Counted from the stretch's first letter, positions 45,853-55,678 are shown. The stretch is DNA of 64,000 bases from Herbaspirillum sp. AP02 (GCF_015767275.1 NZ_JADWMY010000005.1:279372-343371), one strand, 5' to 3'. Numbers and translations: made by a program. Notes: generated by a model not told the origin, from the sequence alone.

Positions 45853-47388
45853 TCAGGCGACCTCGGGGAAGGCGGTGCGCAGGCGGTACTGGCGCTGACG
45901 GTAGTTACCTTCCGGGCCGCTGAAGCCGCAGTCGACGTCGCCGAACAGGCGACTGACGCGGTTGATCGCAGCCCGCTGCGCCTCGTTTTGCACCGCGATC
46001 AGGCGCCGCTTGCTGCGGGCATGATGGGCGCAGATGTCGACCACCAGGCAATGGCCGTAATCGGCCTGCTTGACGTCGATGAGCAACGCCTCCGGCTTGG
46101 TCAGGCCGAAGATGGCCGCCAGTTCGATCCGGGCACTCAGGAAGGGGCTGCTGTTGCGCAGCCGGTCGCTCAACTGCGCACGCGCCTGCACCGCCCAGTC
46201 CTGCGCGTCTTCCTGCGCCTGGAACGGCAGCAGCGCCGCCGCCGATTCCGCATCGCCCCGGGCAGCGGCCTGCTGCCACCAGTACAGGGCCTTGACGTCG
46301 TGCATGGGGTCGTCGCGGCGATTGCGCCAGAAGATGTGCGCCAATTCCGCCTGTGCCTCGGTAAGGCCGGCCTCGGCTGCCTTCTCCAGATATTGCTGCG
46401 CCACCTGCAGATTGCGCTGCGAATAGATGGAACGCGAATAGATACGTGCCAGCGCATGCCAGGCCGGTGCACTGCCCCCTTCTCCGGCCAGCTCCAGCCA
46501 GTGCAGGGCCTTCTTGAAGTTGGCCAGGCCGTGTTCCATGAACACCCGCTGCCCCTGGCGGTCGATCTTGGCGCACAGCAGGCCCAGTTCCAGACGGGCC
46601 TCGTTCTCTCCCGCCACGGCGGCCAGCTCGAACAGACGCATCAGCTCCTCCAGCTCGGGTTGCACCGTGCGCGCCTGCCATTGGCCATAGCGCAACAGCA
46701 ACGTGGCCTCCTCGGGAATCAGCCTTACCAGGCCAGCGGCATCGGCCTCCTTGTCCAGCTGCCCAACGGCGGCGCTGTTGCGCTCCAGCAGTCGCTCCAC
46801 CAGCGGCCGCGCGCCACGTGCAAAGGCCTCGCCCTCCCCTTGCTGCCAGGCCTTGTCGAGCAGGGCGTACTGGGCTTGCTCGATGCCGGCGCGGGCGGCT
46901 TCCTGCATCAGCCTTTCTTCCACCGCCGATGAAGCCGCACCCGGCACCACCGGCTGGCCGTGACGTTGCATCTGCTGCGCCAGCAGCCACTGCGCTTGAT
47001 GATCATCGCGACTGGCCAGCAAGGACAGCGCGGCAATGGCGCGAGCGTGGGCATTGCTGTCGAACTGGTCGGTATGCTCCAGCACCAGTCGGGCGAAAAT
47101 CAGGCCGGCTTGCGGAACACCCGCCTCAAAAGCCTTTTCGTACCAGACCGCGGCCTCCTGTGGGGACGACAGATCCTTGACCTGCTCGTAGGTAATGTTG
47201 CGGCCGATGATCATCCAGGCATCGTCCACGCCTTGCTGGGCGGCGCGGCGCAGCCAATAGAACGCGGTACCCTTGCTGCGCGGCAGACCACTGCCGCCAT
47301 TGAGATAACGTCGACCCAGAGCCAGTTGCGCGCACGATTCGCCGGCACGGGCCGCCTTGATGACTGCTAGCTCTTCTCTTGTGGCCAT
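45853..47388 (-). CDS. Sel1-repeat protein
   Basis: A 511-residue protein with Sel1-like (TPR-related) repeats along its length, for example ALGRRYLNGGSGLPRSKGTAFYWLRRAAQQG near the start and LARIYSRSIYSQRNLQVAQQYLEKAAEAGLTEAQAEL in the middle. The last 130 residues (from LSDRLRNSSPFLSARIELAAIF) form a separate domain that I do not recognise. No signal peptide or membrane helix. Likely a protein-protein interaction scaffold. The ATG at 47388 follows AAAGGAAG. It stands alone, convergent with the TonB receptor. Confidence 0.75.
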   Translation of the reverse strand: MATREELAVIKAARAGESCAQLALGRRYLNGGSGLPRSKGTAFYWLRRAAQQGVDDAWMIIGRNITYEQVKDLSSPQEAAVWYEKAFEAGVPQAGLIFARLVLEHTDQFDSNAHARAIAALSLLASRDDHQAQWLLAQQMQRHGQPVVPGAASSAVEERLMQEAARAGIEQAQYALLDKAWQQGEGEAFARGARPLVERLLERNSAAVGQLDKEADAAGLVRLIPEEATLLLRYGQWQARTVQPELEELMRLFELAAVAGENEARLELGLLCAKIDRQGQRVFMEHGLANFKKALHWLELAGEGGSAPAWHALARIYSRSIYSQRNLQVAQQYLEKAAEAGLTEAQAELAHIFWRNRRDDPMHDVKALYWWQQAAARGDAESAAALLPFQAQEDAQDWAVQARAQLSDRLRNSSPFLSARIELAAIFGLTKPEALLIDVKQADYGHCLVVDICAHHARSKRRLIAVQNEAQRAAINRVSRLFGDVDCGFSGPEGNYRQRQYRLRTAFPEVA

Positions 47389-47894
47389 GTTGCTTCCTTT
47401 CTGTTGCGCCTGCTGTTGCGCTTGCAACTGCAAACAAAATCTTGGGAAAAGAAATCCCCTCCGGCGCAGCAAGCTGCGTCGGTTCCGTATGCATCAAAAA
47501 ACTTAGAAATTGATGCCGCTATCCGAGCGTGAGGGGCGACGCCGTGCAAGAGTCCTCATGAAGGAAGATTCCTGCAGGCATCGAAATGTATGGTGGATAT
47601 TAGAGCAGTGCAGCGCAGAAAAGTGCGTAAACAGGGAGGTCTATTACGCTTTCTTTACAGTCATCAAGATCGGCCACCAGTCAGGGTTTCGTCAGGTTTT
47701 TGCGATTCAAAAGCGAGCATTTTGCGGCACACCAAACTGCGTATCCCGGCTCCCTGCAAGCAGGGTGTCGAAAGTGAAACCGAGTCGAATGCGAAGGAGG
47801 CATCACGTTTTTACAGGCTTATTTTTATTGTTGCAAAATCTAAGAAACACAAACGGAAAACCAACAAAAACGAAACAGTGTAAAAGCACGAAAA
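47389..47894. other. 500-base intergenic stretch, no gene seen
   Basis: Short open frames here are not supported by ribosome-binding sites or by domain content. The right half is AT-rich. It must hold the promoter of the Sel1 gene near its left end. I see no repeat or RNA gene. Confidence 0.5.
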
Positions 47895-47925
47895 AAAGCG
47901 CCGCATGAAACTCATGCGGCGCTTT
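47895..47925 (-). terminator. intrinsic terminator of the porin gene
   Basis: Fourteen-bp arms (AAAGCGCCGCATGA, 47895-47908; TCATGCGGCGCTTT, 47912-47925) with a 3-nt loop; leftwards the stem is followed by a T-run (AAAAAAA on the plus strand). Confidence 0.85.
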
Positions 47926-47989
47926 GTTACTGCTAGTCCGATTGTGGATCGGCAGGCGTCGTCAAAGTCGACGACGCTGCTCATTCACA

Positions 47990-49174
47990 TTAGAACTTGT
48001 GACGGATACCCACGGCGACGGCGCCTTGGTTGCCATCGTTGCCGGTGCTGTCGGAGACGCCCGGATTGACCAGATCGCTAGCCTTGGTGTAGGCCAGGAA
48101 GGCGTACAGGTCGGTGCGCTTGGACAGCCAGTAGTCGCTACCCAGGCTGACCTGGGTCAGCTTGGCCTTGGTGCCCACGCCGTCGAAGGTAGCACGGGTG
48201 TGGTCCACTGCAGCCAGCAGCTTCAGCGACGGGGTCAGCGAGTAAGCGGTACCGATTTCGTAGATGTCAGCCTTGTTGGAACGGGCCAGCGTACGGTTGG
48301 TCAGGGTGGTCAGCGAGCCCACGCCGATGGCGGTGAGGTTGGCCTGGGTGTTCAGGTCTTGCTTCACGCGCGAGTAGTTACCGTACACACGAGCCGGACC
48401 GAACTGGTAGGACGCCGCCACGTTCAGGACCTTCTGAGCGGAGCTACCAGCGTTGGCCGACAGGGTGTTGACGCTGGCGGTGGTCGAGGTTGCCGGGATC
48501 AGCGAGACGTCAGACGGAGTCGAGCCAGCCTTGGACTGGTAGTAGTTGATGCCCAGACCCAGAGGACCGTTGTCGTACTTGCCGCCGACGCCGAAGGATT
48601 GACCGGCGGAGGTCTGGCCAGCGGTTTCGCCGAAGCCGTACATCAGGTTACCGGTGAAGCCACTCAGGTTGGTCGTGGTGTAGCTGATGGAGTTGTTGGT
48701 GCGGGTGCCTTGCAGGCGATCCAGACCGGAACCGGAGTTGTTGACCCAACCACCGAAGTCGTTCACAGCGGTGTAAGCCGAGATGGTGTCGGCGAAGTCG
48801 GTTTGACGACCCAGCAGGACGGTACCGAAGCCACCAGCCAGACCGACCACGGACTTGCGACGGAACAGGTTGGAACCGGTGGTAGCGTCGGAGCCTTGCA
48901 GGCCACCGGTGTCGTTGCTGAAGCCAGCTTCCAGGTTGAAGACTGCGGACAGGCCGCCACCCAGATCCTCAGCACCCTTGAAGCCGATGCGCGAACCTTG
49001 GATGATGCCCGAGTTCAGGCCGAACTTGGAGCCGGTGCCGCCGTTGGTGGTAGCAACCTTGCTTTGGTAGACAACACCGGTATCGACGATACCGTAGATC
49101 GTGACGGAGCTTTGCGCTTGTGCTGCGCCTGCGAACGCGCCCAGAACGGCGAGTGCCAGCAGAGATTTTTTCAT
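47990..49174 (-). CDS. Gram-negative porin, Omp32 type
   Basis: A 394-residue outer-membrane porin of the betaproteobacterial 16-strand trimeric family. A cleavable signal peptide ends at AQA; the mature protein starts QSSVTIYGIVDTGVVY, the usual first strand, and ends GIRHKF with the C-terminal Phe needed by the Bam complex. Loop 3 region with GRQTDFADTISAY is visible. It serves diffusion of small, probably anionic solutes. Start at 49174 was chosen because earlier codons do not form a signal peptide; AGAAGGACG lies upstream. Confidence 0.93.
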   Translation of the reverse strand: MKKSLLALAVLGAFAGAAQAQSSVTIYGIVDTGVVYQSKVATTNGGTGSKFGLNSGIIQGSRIGFKGAEDLGGGLSAVFNLEAGFSNDTGGLQGSDATTGSNLFRRKSVVGLAGGFGTVLLGRQTDFADTISAYTAVNDFGGWVNNSGSGLDRLQGTRTNNSISYTTTNLSGFTGNLMYGFGETAGQTSAGQSFGVGGKYDNGPLGLGINYYQSKAGSTPSDVSLIPATSTTASVNTLSANAGSSAQKVLNVAASYQFGPARVYGNYSRVKQDLNTQANLTAIGVGSLTTLTNRTLARSNKADIYEIGTAYSLTPSLKLLAAVDHTRATFDGVGTKAKLTQVSLGSDYWLSKRTDLYAFLAYTKASDLVNPGVSDSTGNDGNQGAVAVGIRHKF

Positions 49175-49389
49175 GTGACGTCCTTCTCTAAAAATAGTCT
49201 TGAGGATCCGCACTTGCAGTCGGATGGACAGACATTAATGCTTCTCGCCGCGCATGACTGCACCTTGGTCGATACAAGTCATTTTTTAGACGGGAGCGAA
49301 AGATTGAAATGGCAATTGTTGTATTTTTTTATCGCCTCGTCCCCCATCACCTGCCTTGTCCTCATCGGCAAGCAGCCTGCTTCAAAGGA

Positions 49390-49417
49390 AAAACGCCGGT
49401 ATCTCTACCGGCGTTTT
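49390..49417 (-). terminator. intrinsic terminator after the hslVU group
   Basis: Perfect 12-bp arms AAAACGCCGGTA and TACCGGCGTTTT around TCTC. It lies about 50 bases after the stop of the small basic protein gene; read leftwards the stem is followed by TTTCC. Confidence 0.7.
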
Positions 49418-49469
49418 CACCAAAATCTAACATTTTGAAACATCTTGCCTGCAGGCTTGCAGATGCTGA

Positions 49470-49670
49470 TCAGTCCTTGTCGTCACCGACCAGTTTGCCC
49501 TGCAGATCGGCTTTCAGCTGCTGCCGTTGAGCCGAGGCATTCTTGCGATGCGGACCTGCGCCACCGGCGCGCTGCTGGGCCGCCACGGCGACCGGATTGC
49601 GTGGCCGGGATTGCGATGGCTCGACGCGAAAACTTAGTTTCTGACGTGTCCCCAATGTCTTGTTGGCCAT
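49470..49670 (-). CDS. small basic protein downstream of hslU, 66 aa
   Basis: A 66-residue, strongly basic, Arg/Gln/Ala-rich protein with no membrane segment or known domain. GGGAG seven bases before its ATG supports translation. It starts 27 bases after the hslU stop, ahead of the shared terminator, so it is probably the last cistron of the hslVU operon. Function unknown; the composition suggests a disordered nucleic-acid-binding protein. Confidence 0.6.
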   Translation of the reverse strand: MANKTLGTRQKLSFRVEPSQSRPRNPVAVAAQQRAGGAGPHRKNASAQRQQLKADLQGKLVGDDKD

Positions 49671-49697
49671 CGCAAGCTCCCGCCAGCGGCAATCAGA

Positions 49698-51041
49698 TTA
49701 CAGAACGTAGCGCGACATGTCTTCGTCCACGGCCAGTTCGCCCAGACGTTCATTGACATAATCGGCATCGATCATGAGCCCGTCCACGCCCGCCTCGCCG
49801 GCAGTGAAGGAAATCTCTTCCAGCAGTTTTTCCATCACCGTGTAGAGACGACGTGCACCGATGTTCTCGGTCTTTTCATTGACGCTGTGCGAGATCTCGG
49901 CCAGGCGCTTGATGCCGCTGTCCACAAATTCGATCTTGACGCCTTCGGTCGCCAGCAGGGCTTGGTACTGCTTGGTGAGGCAGGCATCGGTACCGGTCAG
50001 GATGCGCTCGAAATCGGCGATCGACAGCGAATCCAGTTCGACCCGGATCGGGAAGCGACCCTGCAGTTCCGGGATCAGGTCCGAGGGCTTGGACAGGTGG
50101 AACGCGCCGGAGGCGATGAAGAGGATGTGATCCGTCTTGACCATGCCGTACTTGGTATTGACGGTGGTACCTTCCACCAGCGGCAGCAGGTCACGCTGCA
50201 CGCCGGCACGGGAGACATCGGCGTTGCCGTTCTGCGAGCGGGTCGCGATCTTGTCGATCTCGTCGAGGAACACGATGCCGTTCTGTTCCACGTTGGAGAT
50301 AGCCTTCAGCTTGAGCTCTTCATCGTTGACCAGCTTGGCGGCTTCTTCCTCGATGAGCAGCTTCATGGCTTCCTTGATCTTGATCTTGCGTGCCTTCTTG
50401 CGCTGGTTGCCCATGCCCGAGAACATCGACTTGATCTGCTCGGTCATTTCTTCCATGCCCGGTGGCGCCATGATTTCCATGGTGGGCGCAGCATCGCTCA
50501 ATTCCAGTTCGATCTCACGATCATCCAGCGCACCTTCGCGCAGACGCTTGCGGAAGGTCTGGCGGGTGGTGTTCTTGTCGTCCTTCTCGCCACTGCTGCC
50601 ATTCTCGGAGGTGAATCCGAAATCGCGCGCCGGCGGCAGCAGCACGTCGAGGATGCGGTCTTCAGCGGCGTCCTCGGCGCGGGTGCGTACCTTGCGGGTT
50701 TCGACTTCGCGGGTCTGCTTGATGCCGATGTCGACCAGGTCGCGGATGATGGTATCGACATCACGACCGACGTAACCGACCTCGGTAAATTTGGTCGCCT
50801 CGATCTTGATGAAGGGCGCATCGGCCAACTTGGCCAGGCGGCGCGCGATCTCGGTCTTGCCCACGCCGGTGGGGCCGATCATGAGGATGTTCTTGGGCGT
50901 GATCTCGTGCCGCAACGGCTCCTCGATCTGCTGGCGACGCCAGCGATTGCGCAGGGCAATGGCCACCGCGCGCTTGGCGCGGGCCTGGCCGACGACATGC
51001 TTGTCGAGTTCGGAGACGATTTCCTTGGGGGTCATGTTCAT
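49698..51041 (-). CDS. hslU: HslUV protease ATPase subunit
   Basis: A 447-residue AAA+ unfoldase (ClpY) that feeds substrates to HslV. Walker A is GPTGVGKT (residues 56-63), the pore motif GYVGRD and the Walker [11 protein letters not shown] are intact, and the I-domain sits between them. The C-terminal end, EDMSRYVL, is the tail that inserts into HslV. ATG at 51041 aligns with the usual start ([15 protein letters not shown]); 75 bases separate it from hslV. Confidence 0.97.
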   Translation of the reverse strand: MNMTPKEIVSELDKHVVGQARAKRAVAIALRNRWRRQQIEEPLRHEITPKNILMIGPTGVGKTEIARRLAKLADAPFIKIEATKFTEVGYVGRDVDTIIRDLVDIGIKQTREVETRKVRTRAEDAAEDRILDVLLPPARDFGFTSENGSSGEKDDKNTTRQTFRKRLREGALDDREIELELSDAAPTMEIMAPPGMEEMTEQIKSMFSGMGNQRKKARKIKIKEAMKLLIEEEAAKLVNDEELKLKAISNVEQNGIVFLDEIDKIATRSQNGNADVSRAGVQRDLLPLVEGTTVNTKYGMVKTDHILFIASGAFHLSKPSDLIPELQGRFPIRVELDSLSIADFERILTGTDACLTKQYQALLATEGVKIEFVDSGIKRLAEISHSVNEKTENIGARRLYTVMEKLLEEISFTAGEAGVDGLMIDADYVNERLGELAVDEDMSRYVL

Positions 51042-51116
51042 GGTGGTGATCTTTTCGCTGTGACGGTTCATCAGGAGAGCAGGCGCACTGCGCTGCCGTG
51101 CAACCCAAGGCTGGGC

Positions 51117-51653
51117 TTAATCCAGCGTCTCGATGATGTGGTTCAGGTTGGTGTAGATGCACAGCTCGCCGGCGATGGTGAGCGATTTCTTGACGATCTC
51201 GGCCGGGGTCAGCTCGGTGTTCTCATACAGGGCCTTGGCAGCCGATTGCGCGTAGCTGCCGCCGGAACCGATGGCGCCGATGCCGTCATTGGGCTCCAGC
51301 ACATCGCCATTGCCGGTGATGACCAGCGTAGTTTCCTTGTCGGCACACAGCAGCATTGCTTCCAGGCGGCGCAGCATGCGGTCGGTACGCCAGTCCTTGG
51401 CCAGCTCGACCGAGGCGCGCATGAGGTTGCCCTGATGTTTTTCCAGCTTGGCTTCGAACAGGTCCAGCAGGGTGAAGGCGTCAGCCGTGCCGCCGGCGAA
51501 ACCGACCAGGACCTTGCCGTGATAGAGCTTGCGCACCTTGCGCGCACTGCCCTTCATGACGATGTTGCCAAGCGTCACCTGGCCGTCGCCGCCCAACGCG
51601 ACCTGGTTGCCGCGACGGACGGAAAGGATGGTGGTGCCGTGAAATTGTTCCAT
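51117..51653 (-). CDS. hslV: HslUV protease proteolytic subunit
   Basis: A 178-residue threonine protease, the proteasome-beta relative that forms a dodecamer. The N-terminal propeptide MEQFHG is followed by the catalytic TTILSVRRG, so Thr7 would be the nucleophile after cleavage; the six-residue extension is usual in betaproteobacteria. GDGQVTLG and [12 protein letters not shown] segments are intact. First gene of the operon, preceded by a sigma-32-like promoter. Confidence 0.97.
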   Translation of the reverse strand: MEQFHGTTILSVRRGNQVALGGDGQVTLGNIVMKGSARKVRKLYHGKVLVGFAGGTADAFTLLDLFEAKLEKHQGNLMRASVELAKDWRTDRMLRRLEAMLLCADKETTLVITGNGDVLEPNDGIGAIGSGGSYAQSAAKALYENTELTPAEIVKKSLTIAGELCIYTNLNHIIETLD

Positions 51654-51719
51654 GCTTGCCTCTGTTCAAATATATGCGTAGGTGCTGCGGGGCAGGCCTG
51701 GCCGCCCCACGTCCTGTCG

Positions 51720-51747
51720 AGATGGGGCTGGCCGTGCCGATTGCAAG
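51720..51747 (-). promoter_or_regulatory. sigma-32 heat-shock promoter of hslV
   Basis: On the minus strand the sequence is CTTGCAA, 13 bases, then CCCCATCT. Consensus for RpoH is CTTGAAA-N11-16-CCCCATnT. The -10 element is 67 bases before the hslV start codon. Confidence 0.75.
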
Positions 51748-51802
51748 ACATTCCGGCCGCACGCCGCACGCAGGGGAGCCATATTGTACGCCGGCAAGAA
51801 AA

Positions 51803-51835
51803 ACGGGCGCCGGGACACAAGGTCCGGGCGCCCGT
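51803..51835 (-). terminator. intrinsic terminator of putA
   Basis: Arms of 14 nt, ACGGGCGCCGGGAC and GTCCGGGCGCCCGT, with one mismatch; read leftwards the stem is followed by TTTTTCTT. It lies 40 bases after the putA stop. Confidence 0.8.
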
Positions 51836-51874
51836 CTCAGCGGATGGGACGACTCCGCTACGCGGCGGGTAGGC

Positions 51875-54800
51875 TTACACCGAGATCGTCATCAGGCTGG
51901 CATTGCCGCCGGCGGCCGTGGTGTTGACGCACAGCGCACGCTCGGCCAGCAGGCGCCACAGCGGGATGGCCGTATCTTCGCTGCACAGGATCAGCGGCAC
52001 CAGCGCCCCTTCCCGCTGCGCCAGGCTGGCACGCCAGGCGGTGGCCTGGTGGCTGTCCACCAGCGCCGCCTGCAGCGCTTCGCCATCGAGGCGGGCGGCG
52101 CGACGGATAGCGCCGCGCACCGGGGCCGGCAAGCCGGCCGGCAGCAGCGCTGCGGTGGCCTCGTCGACCAGCACGGTATTGCCGGTGGCGAAGGCGGCGG
52201 CCAGCTGGTTGAGCAAGGTACCCACGCTGGCGGCCACGCACAGCACCAGGCCACGCGGGGCGAAGGCCAGGGTATTGCGCTCGCCGGTGGGGCCGGGCAG
52301 CACCAGGCTGCGCTGCAGCAGGCTGTCGCGGTGATAGCGCTCGCCGCTGGCGGCCAGGCGTTCATGGCCGTGCGTGCGGGCCCAATCCAGCAGGCTGTCC
52401 AGCAAGGCGTTGGGGACCGCCGAGGGCTGGGCACGGGTCAGTTCTTCATGCAGCTGCGCATTGCGTTGCAGGCGCTTCAGGTAGAGCGGGCCACCGGCCT
52501 TGGGACCGGTGCCGGACTTGCCTTCACCACCGAAGGGCTGGACCCCGACCACAGCGCCCACGATGTTGCGGTTGACGTAGATGTTGCCGACATGGGCGCG
52601 CTGGGCGACGAACTCGATGGTCTCGTCGATGCGGGAATGCACGCCCAGGGTCAGGCCGTAGCCGGTGGCATTGATGGCGTCGATCAACTGCGGCAGGGCA
52701 TCGCGGCGATAGCGCAGCACGTGCAGCACGGGGCCGAAGACTTCGCGCTGCAATTGTGCCAGGTCGTCGATCTCGATCACGGTCGGCGGCACGAAGGTAC
52801 CGTGCTGGCAGGCCGGGTCCAGCGGCAGCTGGTGCACCGAACGGGCGCTGCCGCGCATGCGTTCGATGTGGGCCAGCAGGTTCTGCTGGGCTTCGACGTC
52901 GATGACCGGGCCGATGTCGGTGGACAGGCGATCCGGACGACCCACGCGCAACTCGGCCATGGCGCCCTTCAACATCTCCAGGGTACGGTCAGCGATGTCT
53001 TCCTGCAGGCACAGCACGCGCAGCGCCGAGCAACGCTGACCGGCACTGTCGAAGGCCGAGGACAGCACGTCCTGCACCACCTGTTCGGCCAGGGCCGACG
53101 AATCGACGATGAGCGCGTTCTGACCGCCGGTCTCGGCGATCAGCGGTACTTCGCCGTGTTCGCCGCTGCCATCGCCATCGTCATGCGAGCGCTTGGCCAG
53201 GGTGCGGTTGATCAGTTGCGCCACCTCGGTGGAGCCGGTGAAGATCACGCCCTTGACGCGCACGTCCGAGGTCAGGGCTGCGCCCACGGTCTCGCCACGG
53301 CCCGGCAGCAGTTGCAGCGCAGCGCGGGGAATCCCGGCCTCGTGCAGCAATTGCACGGCGCGATGGGCGATCAGGGCAGTCTGCTCGGCCGGCTTGGCCA
53401 GTACCACGTTGCCGGCGGCCAGCGCAGCGCTGACCTCGCCGATGAAGATGGCCAGCGGGAAATTCCACGGGCTGATGCACACCACCGGTCCCCAGGCCAG
53501 GACATTGCCGTCGTGGCGCGAGGCGATGGCGTAGTAGCGCAGGAAGTCCACCGCTTCGCGGACTTCGGCAATCGCGTTGGGCAGGGACTTGCCGGCTTCG
53601 CGCACGGCCAGGGCCATCAGTTCGGCGATGTTGGCTTCCAGCAGGTCGGCGCCGCGTTCCAGCATGGCGGCACGCTCAATGGCGGGGGTGGATTGCCATT
53701 GCGGCGCATAGGCAGTGGCGGCGGTCAGCGCGGTATCGACATCGGCGACCGTGGCTTCGATCACCTGCCCCACCACTTCGCGATGGTCGGCCGGATTGCG
53801 CACCGGCTGCGCGCCCTGCGCGACAATCTCGCCGGCCACCAGCGGCGCGGCCTGCCACTGGCGGCCAGCCATGTCCGCAAAGGCCTGGTCCAGCTGTTGC
53901 AGGCGGGTTTCGTTGGAGAGGTCGATACCGGCTGAGTTCGTGCGTTCCTCGCCATACAGGCGCTGCGGCACGGCGATGGCCGGATGCGGCAGGCCGCCCT
54001 GGGCGCGCACGGTCTCGATGGGATCGGCCACCAGACTGTCCAGCGAGACCGCCTCATCGACGATCTGGTTGACGAAGGAAGAGTTGGCGCCGTTCTCCAG
54101 CAGGCGGCGTACCAGATAGGCCAGCAGGGTCTGGTGCGAACCGACCGGGGCGTAGATGCGGCAGGCCTTGCCCAGATTGTCGGCACCGACCACCTGGTCA
54201 TACAGGGTCTCGCCCATCCCGTGCAGGCACTGGAATTCGTAGTTGTCGATCTGGTGCTGCTTGGCCCAGTGGTAGATGGCCGACAGGGTCAGCGCGTTGT
54301 GCGTGGCGAATTGCGGGTAGATCACGTCAGTCGCGGCCAGCAGCTTCTGTGCGCAGGTCAGGTAGGAGAGATCGGTGTGTACCTTGCGGGTATAGACCGG
54401 ATAGCCTTCCAGGCCATCGACCTGGGCGCGCTTGATCTCGCTATCCCAGTAGGCGCCCTTGACCAGGCGGATCATCAGGCGGCGGCCATGGCGGCGTGCC
54501 AGGTCCACCAGGTAGTCGATAACGAAGGGGCAGCGCTTCTGGTAACCCTGCACCACGAAGCCCAGGCCCTCGAAGCCGGCCAGGTCGGGATCGGCGACCA
54601 GCACTTCCATCATGTCCAGCGACAGTTCCAGGCGGTCGGCCTCCTCGGCGTCGATGTTCAGGCCGATGTCGTATTGCTTGGCCAGCAGCAGCAACTGCTT
54701 CAGGCGCGGCAGCAGTTCACTCATCACGCGCGCGTGCTGGGCGCGCGAATAGCGCGGGTGCAGGGCCGACAGCTTGACCGAGATGCCCGGGCCGTCCTTG

Positions 54801-55573
54801 ATGCCACGGCCGTTGGAGGCGCGACCAATCGCGTGGATGGCCTGCTCGTAGGACTGGTAGTAGGCATCGGCATCGTGCATGGTCAGGGCCGCTTCGCCCA
54901 GCATGTCGTAGGAGTAGCGATAGCCGCGCTTTTCGTTGTCGCGGCTGTTCTCCAGCGCTTCTTCGATGGTCTGGCCGGTCACGAACTGGTTGCCCAGCAT
55001 GCGCATGGCCAGGTCCACGCCCTTGCGGATCAGGGGCTCGCCACCCTTGCCGATCAGGCGGGTGATGGCCTGGGTCAGGCCGCTTTCGCTGCTGGTGGAC
55101 ACCAGCTTGCCGGTGATCAGCAGGCCCCAGGTGGCGGCATTGACGAACAGCGAAGGCGATTCGCCCAGGTGCTTGCGCCAATCGCCCTTGCTGATCTTGT
55201 CGGCGATCAGGCGGTCGGCGGTCTGGCGGTCGGGGATGCGCAGCAGCGCCTCGGCCAGGCACATCAGCGCCACGCCTTCTTCCGAGGACAGCGAGAATTC
55301 GTGCATCAGCGCGTCCACGCCGGACGAGCGGGTGCGCTTCTCGCGCACCTGCTGCACCAGTTTCCGGGCCAGTTGCTGGGTCGACTCCTTCCAGGACGGG
55401 TCGCCCTGGACCTGCTGCAACAGCCATTGCACGGCCTCGCGCTCATCGCGACGGTAGGCGGCGGTGATGGCGGCGCGCAGAGGGCTGGGAGCGGGCAGCA
55501 ACTCGGCGTGGAAGGCGCCGAAAGGCAGGCTGGAAGCAGTGGCCGCAGGCGCGGCAGAGGCAACGGTAGTCAT
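51875..55573 (-). CDS. putA: bifunctional proline dehydrogenase/P5C dehydrogenase (PutA)
   Basis: A 1232-residue enzyme oxidising L-proline to glutamate by FAD and NAD steps with channelled intermediate. The proline dehydrogenase barrel spans roughly residues 130-480 (GPGISVKLSALHPRY, RLVKGAYWDSEIK). The aldehyde dehydrogenase domain follows, with catalytic Cys in GQRCSALRV and the ISPWNFPLAIF and TGSTEVAQ motifs. About 200 C-terminal residues (from TLAFAPRGLVLCV) form the ALDH-superfamily-like tail domain. No N-terminal ribbon-helix-helix is present, so this PutA should not repress its own gene; AT-rich direct repeats upstream and an Lrp gene in the locus offer another regulator. Confidence 0.95.
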   Translation of the reverse strand: MTTVASAAPAATASSLPFGAFHAELLPAPSPLRAAITAAYRRDEREAVQWLLQQVQGDPSWKESTQQLARKLVQQVREKRTRSSGVDALMHEFSLSSEEGVALMCLAEALLRIPDRQTADRLIADKISKGDWRKHLGESPSLFVNAATWGLLITGKLVSTSSESGLTQAITRLIGKGGEPLIRKGVDLAMRMLGNQFVTGQTIEEALENSRDNEKRGYRYSYDMLGEAALTMHDADAYYQSYEQAIHAIGRASNGRGIKDGPGISVKLSALHPRYSRAQHARVMSELLPRLKQLLLLAKQYDIGLNIDAEEADRLELSLDMMEVLVADPDLAGFEGLGFVVQGYQKRCPFVIDYLVDLARRHGRRLMIRLVKGAYWDSEIKRAQVDGLEGYPVYTRKVHTDLSYLTCAQKLLAATDVIYPQFATHNALTLSAIYHWAKQHQIDNYEFQCLHGMGETLYDQVVGADNLGKACRIYAPVGSHQTLLAYLVRRLLENGANSSFVNQIVDEAVSLDSLVADPIETVRAQGGLPHPAIAVPQRLYGEERTNSAGIDLSNETRLQQLDQAFADMAGRQWQAAPLVAGEIVAQGAQPVRNPADHREVVGQVIEATVADVDTALTAATAYAPQWQSTPAIERAAMLERGADLLEANIAELMALAVREAGKSLPNAIAEVREAVDFLRYYAIASRHDGNVLAWGPVVCISPWNFPLAIFIGEVSAALAAGNVVLAKPAEQTALIAHRAVQLLHEAGIPRAALQLLPGRGETVGAALTSDVRVKGVIFTGSTEVAQLINRTLAKRSHDDGDGSGEHGEVPLIAETGGQNALIVDSSALAEQVVQDVLSSAFDSAGQRCSALRVLCLQEDIADRTLEMLKGAMAELRVGRPDRLSTDIGPVIDVEAQQNLLAHIERMRGSARSVHQLPLDPACQHGTFVPPTVIEIDDLAQLQREVFGPVLHVLRYRRDALPQLIDAINATGYGLTLGVHSRIDETIEFVAQRAHVGNIYVNRNIVGAVVGVQPFGGEGKSGTGPKAGGPLYLKRLQRNAQLHEELTRAQPSAVPNALLDSLLDWARTHGHERLAASGERYHRDSLLQRSLVLPGPTGERNTLAFAPRGLVLCVAASVGTLLNQLAAAFATGNTVLVDEATAALLPAGLPAPVRGAIRRAARLDGEALQAALVDSHQATAWRASLAQREGALVPLILCSEDTAIPLWRLLAERALCVNTTAAGGNASLMTISV

Positions 55574-55627
55574 GGTCTGGAGTTCAGGATGGGAAGGATT
55601 TTGGCAACCGGATTCTATGTGCTAAAC

Positions 55628-55678
55628 ACCAATATTAATTCTGTATTTCATGCATATAACCAATATTAAATTCGGTAT
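55628..55678. promoter_or_regulatory. direct-repeat operator upstream of putA
   Basis: Two near-identical copies: ACCAATATTAATTCTGTAT (55628-55646) and ACCAATATTAAATTCGGTAT (55659-55678), 31 bases apart, i.e. about three helical turns. They lie 55-105 bases upstream of the putA start in an AT-rich stretch. Spacing and AT content fit an Lrp/AsnC (PutR-like) activator. Confidence 0.55.

Noticed and set aside
47510..47908. Short open frames between the Sel1 and porin genes
   Set aside because: Overlapping frames of 97 and 132 residues without ribosome-binding sites or family features, in AT-rich intergenic DNA; one runs into the porin terminator.
51656..53935. 759-residue open frame opposite putA
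   Set aside because: Antisense shadow; it runs through the hslV promoter and the putA terminator and has no domain.
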